A DNA stretch of 64,000 nucleotides from Hyunsoonleella aestuarii (GCF_006148925.1 NZ_VAWB01000003.1:186001-250000), one strand, 5' to 3'. Counted from the first letter of the stretch, positions 28,726-37,390 are shown. A program made the numbers and translations. The notes: generated by a model from the sequence alone, not told the origin.

Positions 28726-30354
28726 TTACCAGAATGCAATTAAAATGATGACACAAAAAACAATAAGTAAGTAAGACCAAAATCTATAGCTTTTATAAAC
28801 TGCTTGTTGCTTTAAATTAATGGTTTCTCTTTTAAATTCTGCTAAAGAGAAGGTTAGGTTTTCAGTCTTCTCAAGTGGTGGTTTTTTAGTCGCTAAACTA
28901 ACTACTACCATAACCAACATACTCCACACAAAATAATATGGCACTGTTAGTAAAAAGTGTATGTCACCAAAAATTGAATTTCCGTTGTTTACGGTAAAAA
29001 TAATATTGGCTATTCCTAGTAAAATTCCTGCTATTAAACCAGAGAAAGCGCCAGTTGCATTGGTTCTTTTCCAAAAGATTCCTAAAATAAATGCAGCTAC
29101 AATTGGCGGTGCCATAATTGATAACATTTCTTGATAGTACTTTAATAGCGTTCCAAATTGCTTTCCAATTTGTGGCGCCCACATTACAGCAATGATTAAT
29201 ACTGTAATAGAAGCCGTTTTTCCAACTCTTACTTTTTGTTTTGATGTACTTTCTGGCTTTATTTTATTATAAAAATCCATCGTAAAAAGTGTTGCAACTG
29301 AATTTAACAACCCACTTAACGAAGATGTTAATGCAGCTACCATAGCAGCCATCATAAACCCAATAAGCACATTGGGTAATAATTCCATAATTAGGTTTGG
29401 ATAAACCATATCTGGCTTTGGTAATTCTGGGAATAATTTAATAGCCATTACTCCAGGAATAATGATTAGAAACAATGTTAGCATGGTTAAAAAACCAACC
29501 AATAAAACTCCTTTACGTCCTTCATCAATAGATTTTGCTGTAAGTACACGTTGCACCAATTGTTGATTGTTTCCCCAAAAGAATAGTCCTAAAATTGGAA
29601 TCCCAACAATCATTCCCAGCCAAGGTACAGATGAATCATTATTTGGTCTTACAAGCTTCATTAAAACATCTCCTTCAGTCAGTAATTCTTTTACATATTC
29701 TGCACCGCCATTATAGGTTGCATAAAAAGTTAAAATCACGGAACCTACCAAAAGAAAAACACCTTGCATTAAGTCAACTCTAATAGCAGCAGATAGACCT
29801 CCTGGTATGGTGTAAGCAGCCACTACAATTGCAAATATGATTGACAAGGTTAATATTGAAGCCTCTGGAAACACCAATTTCATTACCATTGCAGCAGCAT
29901 ATAAAGAACCTGCTGCATCTAAGAAGATATTTACAATAATGGTGATTGCCGAAAAATAATACCTAGAAGCTACATTAAACCTTTTTTCAAGAAACTCAGG
30001 AATAGTAAATATTTTGGATTTAATGTAGAATGGTAAAATAAACCAAGCAAAAAATATCATAACCAAAACCGAAATCAGGTTGTAATTAAAAACGGCAATC
30101 CCTGTACTATAGGCATCACCAGCTTGTCCAATTAATGTTGAACTAGATATACTAGCGGCAAAAAGAGAAAAACCAATAACTGGCCAAGTCATCCCTCTAC
30201 CAGCGAGAAAATACGATTTTTCATCCTTACTTTTACTGTATTTAACACCTAGGTAAACTATAAAAAGAAAATAAAGTATGATAATAACAATGTCTGCCCA
30301 AGAAAGACCATTTACCCAATTTGGGCCATTGGTAATAATATTATTTGCTAGCAT
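28726..30354 (-). CDS. Sodium:solute symporter (SSS family), probable sugar importer
   Basis: Inner-membrane protein of 542 aa with about 13-14 hydrophobic segments. The family signature is visible in GGLSAAIRVDLMQGVFLLVG (about 185-204), and SYFLAGRGMTWPVIGFSLFA and SSTLIGQAGDAY near the N-terminus match the conserved SSS start. It should take up the released monosaccharide or a disaccharide with Na+. It is 3 nt from the GH130 gene and 10 nt from the sulfatase, so the three form one transcript. Its place beside GH130 suggests that a mannose-containing sugar is the cargo, which is inference from context. Confidence 0.9.
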   Translation of the reverse strand: MLANNIITNGPNWVNGLSWADIVIIILYFLFIVYLGVKYSKSKDEKSYFLAGRGMTWPVIGFSLFAASISSSTLIGQAGDAYSTGIAVFNYNLISVLVMIFFAWFILPFYIKSKIFTIPEFLEKRFNVASRYYFSAITIIVNIFLDAAGSLYAAAMVMKLVFPEASILTLSIIFAIVVAAYTIPGGLSAAIRVDLMQGVFLLVGSVILTFYATYNGGAEYVKELLTEGDVLMKLVRPNNDSSVPWLGMIVGIPILGLFFWGNNQQLVQRVLTAKSIDEGRKGVLLVGFLTMLTLFLIIIPGVMAIKLFPELPKPDMVYPNLIMELLPNVLIGFMMAAMVAALTSSLSGLLNSVATLFTMDFYNKIKPESTSKQKVRVGKTASITVLIIAVMWAPQIGKQFGTLLKYYQEMLSIMAPPIVAAFILGIFWKRTNATGAFSGLIAGILLGIANIIFTVNNGNSIFGDIHFLLTVPYYFVWSMLVMVVVSLATKKPPLEKTENLTFSLAEFKRETINLKQQAVYKSYRFWSYLLIVFCVIILIAFW

Positions 30355-30357
30355 ATT

Positions 30358-31383
30358 TTATGAATTTTGTTCTTTACTAAGTGTAAAATCAATTAATTCA
30401 TTTACATCACAAGTTGCCAAACCTATGTATTTATCTGCTCCTCCATAATACACATACAAAGTATCATCTACAATCATATTTCCAGTCGGAAAAACACAAC
30501 CTTTATAATAGCCTTCAATTTCATAATCGAATTCTGGTTCCATAATATAGTCTTTAGTTCTACCAATTACTTTGGTTGGGTCTTCTAAGTCTAACATTAC
30601 AGCACCAACTCTATAGTATCCTAAACCTCCATTTTCTACACCGTGATATAATACTAACCAACCTCTATCAGTCTTTAAAGGAGGTGTGCTTCCACCTACT
30701 TTTTCTTCCCATCCACCATCAATTCCACCTATAAGGATAGTACTAGGTTCTTTCCATACTAACATATCATCACTAAAGCGAATCCAAACTGCTGGCTTGC
30801 TTACACCATATTCTTCTCCAATCCATTCTTTTGGCCTGTGTAACATGGCATATTTTCCGTTGATTTTCTCTGGAAATAAAATGACATCTCTATCATCTAA
30901 GTTAGAATCTGTAATTCTTCCTAATTTTATCCATTCTTTAAAATCTTTAGTCATCGCTAAAGCAGAGTTTGCCATATTATTCTTTATAAAATGTGGTGCA
31001 TGATCTCCATGATCTTCTGTTAAAACCTCATCATGAGCAAATTTCCAATATTGTCCAGGAGGAAAAGGCCTGTAGGCATAGGTTACATAATAATAATCAT
31101 CAAACTTTACAATTCTAGCATCTTCAATACACCCCATATCTGGACCATCTTCACTTGGGCCTAAAACTGGTCTATCAGACACACGTTTAAAATTTTCTCC
31201 ATCTTCACTTACTGCTAAACCAAATCTTATGACATGGTCTTCATCATCTCCTGCAGCTCTATAAAGCATATAGAATTTTCCATTATCATAATACACTCCA
31301 GGGTTACAAACTACAAGGTTCTCCCAATCGTTTTTTGGATTTGGAGTTAATATTGGATTTCCTGCAAATTTTTTAAGTTTCAT
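30358..31383 (-). CDS. Glycoside hydrolase family 130 (beta-mannoside phosphorylase/mannosidase)
   Basis: Cytoplasmic-looking protein of 341 aa without a signal peptide. The five-bladed propeller signatures of GH130 are visible: NPILTPNPKNDWENLVVCNP, KFYMLYRAAGDD, MGCIEDARIVKFDDYYYVTY (the acidic pair 87-88 in the catalytic region), GWEEKVGGSTPPLKT and GWLVLYHG. Known members cleave beta-1,4- or beta-1,2-mannosides, most by phosphorolysis to mannose 1-phosphate and some by hydrolysis. The sequence by eye does not tell which. It is first in an operon with the symporter, consistent with cytoplasmic breakdown of an imported mannoside, and links to the hexomutase and ManA in this locus. Confidence 0.88.
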   Translation of the reverse strand: MKLKKFAGNPILTPNPKNDWENLVVCNPGVYYDNGKFYMLYRAAGDDEDHVIRFGLAVSEDGENFKRVSDRPVLGPSEDGPDMGCIEDARIVKFDDYYYVTYAYRPFPPGQYWKFAHDEVLTEDHGDHAPHFIKNNMANSALAMTKDFKEWIKLGRITDSNLDDRDVILFPEKINGKYAMLHRPKEWIGEEYGVSKPAVWIRFSDDMLVWKEPSTILIGGIDGGWEEKVGGSTPPLKTDRGWLVLYHGVENGGLGYYRVGAVMLDLEDPTKVIGRTKDYIMEPEFDYEIEGYYKGCVFPTGNMIVDDTLYVYYGGADKYIGLATCDVNELIDFTLSKEQNS

Positions 31384-31684
31384 CAGTTTAGAAATATTTA
31401 TTAGTAAATTTTTATTTGCACAATATTAATTTGATATTAGAAAATAAAGGTTTTCAAATAGGTCAATAAGGATAAATAGATGGTCAAACTGATAACTAAA
31501 GGGGGATTCAACCTAAATCCTTGTAATATGGTACTAGGTATTGCAATATTCGCGTAGACACTCCAATGGGTTTTAATGACCAAAGGTCAGTTTAAAGATA
31601 ACTTTGCCCAATAAACAAACCTAATAAAGCATCAAGCTAATTAAATTTGTTGCCTATAAGCCTATATTCTCAAATTGAATAGAT
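31384..31684. promoter_or_regulatory. Divergent intergenic region between GH130 and the plus-strand sulfatase
   Basis: This 301-nt gap separates two divergent PUL transcripts. A TAnnTTTG -7 element is seen for the plus strand at 31642-31649. Nothing comparable was found for the minus-strand GH130 operon. No coding potential or repeat was seen. Confidence 0.45.
31642..31649 (+). promoter_or_regulatory. Bacteroidota -7 promoter element (TAAATTTG) for the sulfatase gene
   Basis: Matches TAnnTTTG and lies 35 nt before the ATG at 31685. No clear -33 TTTG was seen. Confidence 0.4.
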
Positions 31685-33253
31685 ATGAATAAATTCTTTC
31701 TCTTACTTTGCCTAATTCCCGTTTTTGGAAACTGCCAGAGTGATACTGGTCAATCACAAAAACCCAATATTGTTTTTATACTTTCTGACGACCATGCCAC
31801 AAGTGCTATTTCAGCTTATAATGATAGATATAAAGGTATAGCACCTACCCCTAATATAGACAAGATAGCTGATGAAGGAGCCGTATTAATAAACGCATTT
31901 AGCACCAATGCCATTTGCGGCCCCAGTAGAGCATCTATTGTAACCGGAAAATACAATCATATAAATGGTTATTACAAAAACTATCAAGGTGGTTATTTTG
32001 ATGGAACTCAATGGACCTACCCAAAAGCACTTCAAAATTCCGGCTACCAAACCGCCTTAGTTGGCAAATGGCATTTGGCTTCAGAACCACGAGGGTTTGA
32101 TTATTACAAATATCATATTGACCATGGTGAACAAGGTGTGTACTGGAATCCAACCTACAGCGAAAATGGTATACCAGTAAACGAAAAAGGGTATGCAACA
32201 AATTTAACCACCGATTTTGCTCTAGAATGGCTAAAAAATAAAGAAAGTGATAAGCCATTTTGTTTACTACTTCAATATAAAGCACCCCATAGAGAATGGG
32301 CCCCGGACAAAAAATATGAAGAGTTATGGGAACATGAAGATTTACCGCTTCCGGACACTTTTTATGACGATTATAAAGGCAGGGAACTAACTGCAGGCGA
32401 CACCCATATGACGATGGATTTCTTCAATAGAAGAGACATGAAATTAACACCTCCGGATTCACTTACCGAAAAAGAATTAAGAAAATGGCTGGATTTTGGG
32501 AATAATCCCAATGAAGTTGTTTTACCTAACGTTAGTTTAAAGGGAAAGGCTTTAAAGGAATGGAAATATCAAAAATACATTAAAGACTATCTAGCGACCA
32601 TTAAATCAGTTGATGATAATATTGGTAAGGTTCTAAATTATTTAAAGGAGAACAATCTTGAGAAAAATACTATAGTTATTTACGCTTCGGACCAAGGGTT
32701 CTTTTTGGGGGAACATGGCTGGTTTGACAAACGATTCATGTATGAAGAATCGTTACGTATGCCTTTTATTATACGTTATCCTGAAAAGATTAAACCCAAA
32801 ACTGTAATTGCTGATGTAATATCAAATATAGATTTGGCTCCTACTGTATTAGATATGGTTGGTGTAGACATCCCAAAAGAAGTACAAGGTAAAAGTTTTT
32901 TTAAACAATTAAGTGGTATCCCGAATACTGAATGGCGCCAATCTATGTACTATCACTACTACGAATACCCATTTTGGCACCATGTCCAGCCTCATTATGG
33001 TATAAGAACAGATAGATATAAACTCATTCATTTTTACTATGATGTGGATGTTTGGGAGTTCTATGATTTAGAGAATGACCCCAATGAATTAAACAATTTG
33101 ATTGAAGACAAGTCCTATCAACTACTCATTTCAAATTTAAAGGACGAATTATATAGCTTAAAAAAGGAATATGGCAACAACCTTAGTTTAGATGAATTGC
33201 GAAAAATATCCGATACAAATTTTGGAGGTTTGGAGTCTCACAAAAAGAAATAA
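31685..33253 (+). CDS. Sulfatase, S1 family, cysteine type
   Basis: Exported sulfatase of 522 aa. The signal peptide covers about residues 1-18. The Asp pair is in FILSDDHATS and the maturation motif NAICGPSRASIVTG has Cys78. LVGKWHLA, YASDQGFFLGEHGWFDKR and NIDLAPTVLDMVGV follow. It resembles the 502-aa sulfatase in the regulator operon (same GEHG-FDKR layout), with an extra stretch around 230-290 (LTAGDTHMTMDFFNRRD). It begins the plus-strand operon, divergent from GH130, and is 25 nt before the next sulfatase. It probably removes a sulfate ester from imported oligosaccharides; position specificity is unknown. Confidence 0.92.
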   Translation: MNKFFLLLCLIPVFGNCQSDTGQSQKPNIVFILSDDHATSAISAYNDRYKGIAPTPNIDKIADEGAVLINAFSTNAICGPSRASIVTGKYNHINGYYKNYQGGYFDGTQWTYPKALQNSGYQTALVGKWHLASEPRGFDYYKYHIDHGEQGVYWNPTYSENGIPVNEKGYATNLTTDFALEWLKNKESDKPFCLLLQYKAPHREWAPDKKYEELWEHEDLPLPDTFYDDYKGRELTAGDTHMTMDFFNRRDMKLTPPDSLTEKELRKWLDFGNNPNEVVLPNVSLKGKALKEWKYQKYIKDYLATIKSVDDNIGKVLNYLKENNLEKNTIVIYASDQGFFLGEHGWFDKRFMYEESLRMPFIIRYPEKIKPKTVIADVISNIDLAPTVLDMVGVDIPKEVQGKSFFKQLSGIPNTEWRQSMYYHYYEYPFWHHVQPHYGIRTDRYKLIHFYYDVDVWEFYDLENDPNELNNLIEDKSYQLLISNLKDELYSLKKEYGNNLSLDELRKISDTNFGGLESHKKK

Positions 33254-33278
33254 AAACTACTAATTTAAGACCCCTATA

Positions 33279-34817
33279 ATGATAAGAAATATCTTTTTAC
33301 TGATAGCTTTATTTAGTCTAGTATCATGCAAATCAGTTAATGGTCAAAACAAAGGAAATACGACCAATATTCTGCTTATAACGTTAGATGATATGAATTG
33401 GGATTCGGCAGGAATTTATGGCAATACAATTCCAGACCTAACACCTAACATAGATCGATTAGGAAACGAAGGTTTGGTTTTTGAAAATGGTTATGTGCAA
33501 GTCTCTAACTGTTCTCCTTCAAGAAGTGTTATTCAAACCAGTTTATACCCACATCAAAGTGGTATGAGAGGGTTTTACTATGTACAGCCAGAGCACAAAA
33601 CCTTGCCCGAGATTTTAAAAGAACAAGGCTTCTACACCGGAGTAATTAACAAAGCTCCAGATTCAAGTTTAAGTCCGGATTTTGATTTATTTTGGAATAC
33701 TACACTTGGATTTAAAGGTATAGAAAAGCGATCTGCGGAGGCGTATAGTAAACTAGTAACTAAGTTCTTTAGTAACGTAAAAAATTCTAATAAGCCATTT
33801 TATTGTGTGGTAAATGTAGCCGATCCACATAAACCTTTTTTTAATGATATGGCTTCCAGAAAGAAAGGGTTTGATAAGTTTAAGCCGTCTAAGATCTACA
33901 CAAAAGACGATGTTGAAATACCGGGGTTTTTGCCTAAAAACCCAAGGATAAAGCAGGAAATGGTAAACTATTACAATTCTGTAAAAAGAGGGGATGATTG
34001 TGTTGGGGCTATATTAAAGACATTAGACAGCAGTAGTTTCTCAGGGAACACCATTGTTATTCTTTTATCGGATCACGGAATGCCATTACCGTATGCTAAA
34101 TCTACAACTTATCAAAACGGCCTACGTGTTCCTTTTATAGTTCGCTGGCCCAATAGTATAAATCCTAATACTAGAAATACTAAAGATTTAGTTTCAGCAA
34201 TAGATATAGCGCCAACTATTTTGGATATGTTAAATATAGATATTCCGTCACATTTTGAAGGAACGTCGTTCAATCCAAAAACAGTTAATAAATCAAATAA
34301 ATATGTTTTCGGGCAATTTGATGAAAATGCAGGTGGTATTCCAAGACCCTCGCGAACTGTAATTACAAAAAAATACGGTTATGTTTTTAACCCATGGGCT
34401 ACAGGAAAGTATGAGTTTAAGTCTGCTTCTGGGTCGCATACATCATACAAAGCCATGAAAAAACTGGCAGAAACGGATCCAGAAGTAAAAAAACGTTTTG
34501 ACCATTGGGTATATAGGGAAATCGAAGAATTATATGATTATGAAAATGACCCGAATGCCCTTACCAATCTTATTCACGACCCAAAATACAAAGAGATTGT
34601 TGCAGAGCTTCGGACAGCTCTAGAAAAGCACATGAAAGCTACTGGAGATTATGTTTTAGCAGCGTATGGGAAAAAAGATAATACTCAATTTTTGAATAAT
34701 TGGATGAAAAACCAAATTAAGGAGGCCAATCATAGAAATGAAACCATTAAATGGAAACGTCCTAGTAATCATAGTGGGCCCACAAAAGGAAACACAGAAC
34801 TATTTCAAATAAAATAA
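33279..34817 (+). CDS. Sulfatase, S1 family, sulfamidase-like branch, lipoprotein
   Basis: Sulfatase of 512 aa with a lipoprotein signal (LFSLVSC, Cys17). The Asp pair is in LITLDDMNWD. The maturation motif is VSNCSPSRSVIQTSLYP: Cys78 is present, but the usual Gly after Thr is Ser. The following HQSGMRGFYYVQ and the later NVADPHKPFF recall the N-sulfoglucosamine sulfohydrolase (SGSH) branch of S1. The common GKWH motif is replaced by INKAPDSS, so it differs most from the other four here. It lies between a sulfatase (25 nt) and manA (17 nt) on the plus strand. The substrate cannot be read; an SGSH-like fold does not by itself imply N-sulfate. Confidence 0.88.
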   Translation: MIRNIFLLIALFSLVSCKSVNGQNKGNTTNILLITLDDMNWDSAGIYGNTIPDLTPNIDRLGNEGLVFENGYVQVSNCSPSRSVIQTSLYPHQSGMRGFYYVQPEHKTLPEILKEQGFYTGVINKAPDSSLSPDFDLFWNTTLGFKGIEKRSAEAYSKLVTKFFSNVKNSNKPFYCVVNVADPHKPFFNDMASRKKGFDKFKPSKIYTKDDVEIPGFLPKNPRIKQEMVNYYNSVKRGDDCVGAILKTLDSSSFSGNTIVILLSDHGMPLPYAKSTTYQNGLRVPFIVRWPNSINPNTRNTKDLVSAIDIAPTILDMLNIDIPSHFEGTSFNPKTVNKSNKYVFGQFDENAGGIPRPSRTVITKKYGYVFNPWATGKYEFKSASGSHTSYKAMKKLAETDPEVKKRFDHWVYREIEELYDYENDPNALTNLIHDPKYKEIVAELRTALEKHMKATGDYVLAAYGKKDNTQFLNNWMKNQIKEANHRNETIKWKRPSNHSGPTKGNTELFQIK

Positions 34818-34834
34818 TAAACATCAACAAAAAA

Positions 34835-35809
34835 ATGAATTTATATCCACTAAAATTTACACCAATTTCTAAATATAGACTTTGGGGCGGTAATAAACTA
34901 AATACTGTTTTAAACAAAGGATTTAAAGGCGATAACAACGGCGAATCTTGGGAAATATCTGATGTTAAAGGCGATGAAACCAAGGTAGCCAATGGCGAAT
35001 TTTTTGGGAAAACTCTTAAAGAATTGTCAGAACAATTTAAAGGACAGTTATTAGGAAACAATGTCTATAAGACTTTTGGAACCGAGTTCCCCTTACTCAT
35101 CAAGTTTATTGACGCTAAAACCCCATTATCTATCCAAGTACACCCGCACGACCATATAGCTAAAGAGTGTCACGATTCTTTTGGAAAGAATGAAATGTGG
35201 TATATCATGGATGCTGATGACAGCGCAGAGATTATTGTTGGTTTTAACAAACAGTTAGACAAGAACTCCTATTCCAAATATTTAGAAAACAATAAGGTTT
35301 TAGAAGTTTTAAACTCTGTAAAAACCAAAGCTGGCGATGCTTTTAATATCCCAACAGGTAGAGTACATGCTATTGGTTCTGGGGTACTGCTTGCAGAAAT
35401 TCAACAAACGTCCGATATCACCTATCGTATTTACGATTATGATCGAGTAGACAAAACTACAGGAGAAAAAAGAGAACTACATAATGATTTAGCTTTAGAT
35501 GTACTGGATTTTGAGGTGCAGGAGGCGTACACAACTGCCTATAAGACGGAAAGTAATGTTTCTAATAAGTTGATTCACACCCCCTATTTTAAAACCAACA
35601 TCATTTATCTTACAAAAGAAATAAACAAAGATTATAGCAAAATAGATTCTTTCGTGATTTATATCTGTACAGAAGGTTGTTTAGAAATCACCGTTGATAA
35701 TGCCAATTATTCTTTAGCCAAAGGAGAGAGTATTTTGATTCCGGCTATTATTAACCAATTAAAGCTAACACCTCAAAAAGAATCTAAAATTTTGGAGGTT
35801 TATTACTAG
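34835..35809 (+). CDS. manA: Mannose-6-phosphate isomerase, class I
   Basis: Cytoplasmic cupin enzyme of 324 aa that interconverts mannose 6-phosphate and fructose 6-phosphate. The zinc-binding SIQVHPHDHIA and GKNEMWYIM segments and the C-terminal active-site part GRVHAIGSGVLLAEIQQ, then SDITYRIYDYDRVD, match class I enzymes of the Bacillus ManA type. It is 17 nt after the sulfatase gene, so it is almost certainly co-transcribed with the PUL. This is the strongest direct sign that mannose is a product of the pathway. Cells usually also have a housekeeping copy elsewhere, which cannot be checked here. Confidence 0.94.
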   Translation: MNLYPLKFTPISKYRLWGGNKLNTVLNKGFKGDNNGESWEISDVKGDETKVANGEFFGKTLKELSEQFKGQLLGNNVYKTFGTEFPLLIKFIDAKTPLSIQVHPHDHIAKECHDSFGKNEMWYIMDADDSAEIIVGFNKQLDKNSYSKYLENNKVLEVLNSVKTKAGDAFNIPTGRVHAIGSGVLLAEIQQTSDITYRIYDYDRVDKTTGEKRELHNDLALDVLDFEVQEAYTTAYKTESNVSNKLIHTPYFKTNIIYLTKEINKDYSKIDSFVIYICTEGCLEITVDNANYSLAKGESILIPAIINQLKLTPQKESKILEVYY

Positions 35810-35815
35810 TCCCTT

Positions 35816-35983
35816 ATGACAAACGAAGATTACATTATTGAAATATTGCTAAAAGCTGAAAAACTAGGGGTTCGGGAAGATGTTTTAAAAGAGGTTTCAA
35901 AAGTTTTAGAAGAGAACCCGACGCAAACACCATCTCAAGCATATGACCTTAGTTTTAAAAAAGTAAAATCACAAATAACCTGA
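35816..35983 (+). CDS. Small protein of 55 aa, unknown function
   Basis: Open frame from ATG 35816 to TGA 35981-35983, beginning 6 nt after the manA stop. The predicted product is helical and charged (MTNEDYIIEILLKAEKLG, VREDVLKEVSKVLEENP) with a tail SQAYDLSFKKVKSQIT. The tight spacing after manA and the amphipathic pattern support a real small gene. No motif is recognised and no function is given. Confidence 0.55.
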   Translation: MTNEDYIIEILLKAEKLGVREDVLKEVSKVLEENPTQTPSQAYDLSFKKVKSQIT

Positions 35984-36054
35984 TTGTTTGAATGCAGCTT
36001 CTCATCTAATCAATAAAGATAATTTGAATAATCTATATATACTTCTAATGAGCA

Positions 36055-36804
36055 ATGTTTAAGTTAAATAAATTTGGTGTTCAGAGTTACTGTTTTAGGA
36101 ACTATAAGGATAATGCCGTTGTTGCAAAAAAGGTTAGGGAAATAGGATTGGATTCAATTGAAATATGCGAAGTCCATGCAGACTTTAATGATCTAGCAAA
36201 TTGGAAAGAGGTAATAAAAATTTATGAATCCCATAATATTTCAATTGTATCAATTGGTGTTCAGACTTTTGTAGGCAATGACAAAGAAAGGTTATGGTTT
36301 GAGTGTGCAGCAACTGCAGGTGCAAAATACATAAGTGCCCATTTTGAAGTAGACTCTTTTCAAAAAGCAATTCCAAAAGTCAAAAATTGGTGCGATGAAT
36401 TTGGCATAAAAGTGGGCTTACACTGTCATGGTGGATATAAATTTGCGGGCTCGAATGACGTTATTGATTATCTCTTAAAATTAGGAGGACCGCAGATTGG
36501 TTTGTGTCTTGATACTGGCTGGGCAATGCAAATTGGTCCAGAACATGGCAATCCATTAGATTGGGTAAAAAGATATGGGGACAAAATTTATGGGGTTCAT
36601 TTTAAAGATTTTACTTTTGATAGCAATGCTCAGTGGCGTGATGTTGTAATTGGTAAAGGAAATTTACCTTTAAGGGAGTTTGTTCAAACATTAGACAAAA
36701 TAAATTTTAATGGCGTGGCTGTAATTGAATACGAGGCTAACACGGATAATCCAGTTTCCTCCTTGCAAGAATGTGTAAAGAATATGAAAAATTGCTTAGT
36801 ATAG
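36055..36804 (+). CDS. Sugar phosphate isomerase/epimerase (xylose isomerase-like TIM barrel)
   Basis: Protein of 249 aa without a signal peptide. It matches AP-endonuclease-2/xylose-isomerase-like TIM barrels: FGVQSYCFRNY, IGLDSIEICEVH, GAKYISAHFE, VGLHCHGGY, IGLCLDTGWAMQ, IYGVHFKDFTF and GVAVIEYEAN supply the usual metal-binding Glu/Asp/His set. Such enzymes isomerise or epimerise sugars or oxidised sugars; the substrate is unknown. It is the last gene before the tRNA-fragment boundary and 71 nt from the 55-aa gene, so it may be the end of the plus-strand PUL transcript. Confidence 0.8.
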   Translation: MFKLNKFGVQSYCFRNYKDNAVVAKKVREIGLDSIEICEVHADFNDLANWKEVIKIYESHNISIVSIGVQTFVGNDKERLWFECAATAGAKYISAHFEVDSFQKAIPKVKNWCDEFGIKVGLHCHGGYKFAGSNDVIDYLLKLGGPQIGLCLDTGWAMQIGPEHGNPLDWVKRYGDKIYGVHFKDFTFDSNAQWRDVVIGKGNLPLREFVQTLDKINFNGVAVIEYEANTDNPVSSLQECVKNMKNCLV

Positions 36805-37176
36805 TTGTCAAAAATTGGCATAAACCTAAAATCATCAAATTTATTAATAAAATATCATATTAATTTTACAATACGTGCAACAAAATGTATTCTACCCATA
36901 CTTCCACAGAATTTCGCACAACAAATTTAAGACGTCAAAGTAAATATTGGGATAATGGGTGTAGAACACTCTATATTTAATTAGATAATCCATTATTATA
37001 ATATACATTTTTAGAGTTTTTCATGGTAATACGACCATCATTAACTATATTTGATTTTGCATTCAAATAAATTCATTTAAGTTCATTATTTATTAAAAAC
37101 ACTTTTGGTGAGTTATTCGGTGAGTTTAGACACCAAAACTACCTTAACTTTTTGAATATCAATTGATTAAAATACA

Positions 37177-37198
37177 GGTTCGAGCCCCAGCCCGGTCA
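37177..37198 (+). other. Isolated 3' fragment of a tRNA gene (candidate att site)
   Basis: GGTTCGAGCCCC followed by AGCCCGGTCA reads as positions 52-73 of a tRNA: T-loop TTCGAGC, 3' T-stem CCCAG, 3' acceptor CCCGGTC and discriminator A. The matching 5' acceptor would be GACCGGG and the 5' T-stem CTGGG. Neither is present, and the bases before position 52 do not pair, so no complete tRNA exists here. A 3' tRNA end with its terminator but no 5' part is the usual scar of site-specific integration at a tRNA gene. Confidence 0.6.
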
Positions 37199-37200
37199 CT

Positions 37201-37233
37201 AAAAAAGTTAAGCAATATAGCTTAACTTTTTTT
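37201..37233 (+). terminator. Rho-independent terminator behind the tRNA fragment
   Basis: A perfect 13-bp stem (AAAAAAGTTAAGC at 37201-37213, GCTTAACTTTTTT from 37220) with a 6-nt loop AATATA, running into T's. It starts 2 nt after the tRNA fragment, as expected for the terminator of the original tRNA gene. Confidence 0.8.
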
Positions 37234-37257
37234 ATTTTAGCATACTTCAAAAAAAAA

Positions 37258-37342
37258 GCACACGTGGCGGAATTGGTAGACGCGCTGGCTTGAGGGGCCA
37301 GTATCCGTTTAGGATGTGGAAGTTCGAATCTTCTCGTGTGCA
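37258..37342 (+). tRNA. tRNA-Leu (anticodon GAG)
   Basis: An 85-nt tRNA. The acceptor stem GCACACG (37258-37264) pairs with CGTGTGC (37335-37341), with discriminator A37342. The anticodon stem CTGGC/GCCAG encloses TTGAGGG, giving anticodon GAG at 37292-37294. The T-arm contains GTTCGAATC. A long variable arm places it in the class II leucine type. CCA is not encoded. Confidence 0.95.
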
Positions 37343-37390
37343 CAGCTTGTAAATTTTCAAATAAAATAACGAAATCGCTAGATTTAATTG

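Larger units (their letters stand above)
36805..37257. other. Non-coding boundary region between the PUL and the tRNA-Leu/carotenoid region
   Basis: This 453-nt gap has no convincing gene. Its left part (36805-37090) is plain AT-rich DNA. The right part holds an 8-bp inverted repeat (TTTTGGTG at 37103-37110 with CACCAAAA at 37131-37138), two copies of GGTGAGTT at 37108-37115 and 37119-37126, a 22-nt tRNA 3' fragment and a terminator. Repeats of this size beside a tRNA fragment could be recombinase-binding sites. Confidence 0.5.

Noticed and set aside
34762-35061. 99-codon minus-strand open frame over the start of manA
   Set aside because: Antisense shadow of manA and the preceding sulfatase; no motif or plausible promoter.
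36885-36980. Tiny plus-strand frame of about 31 codons after the isomerase gene
   Set aside because: No family resemblance, promoter or neighbour support; treated as chance.
37177-37342. Reading the GGTTCGAGCC fragment as part of a second complete tRNA
   Set aside because: The bases 5' of the fragment do not form T-, anticodon-, D- or acceptor-stem partners, so it is only a 3' end.
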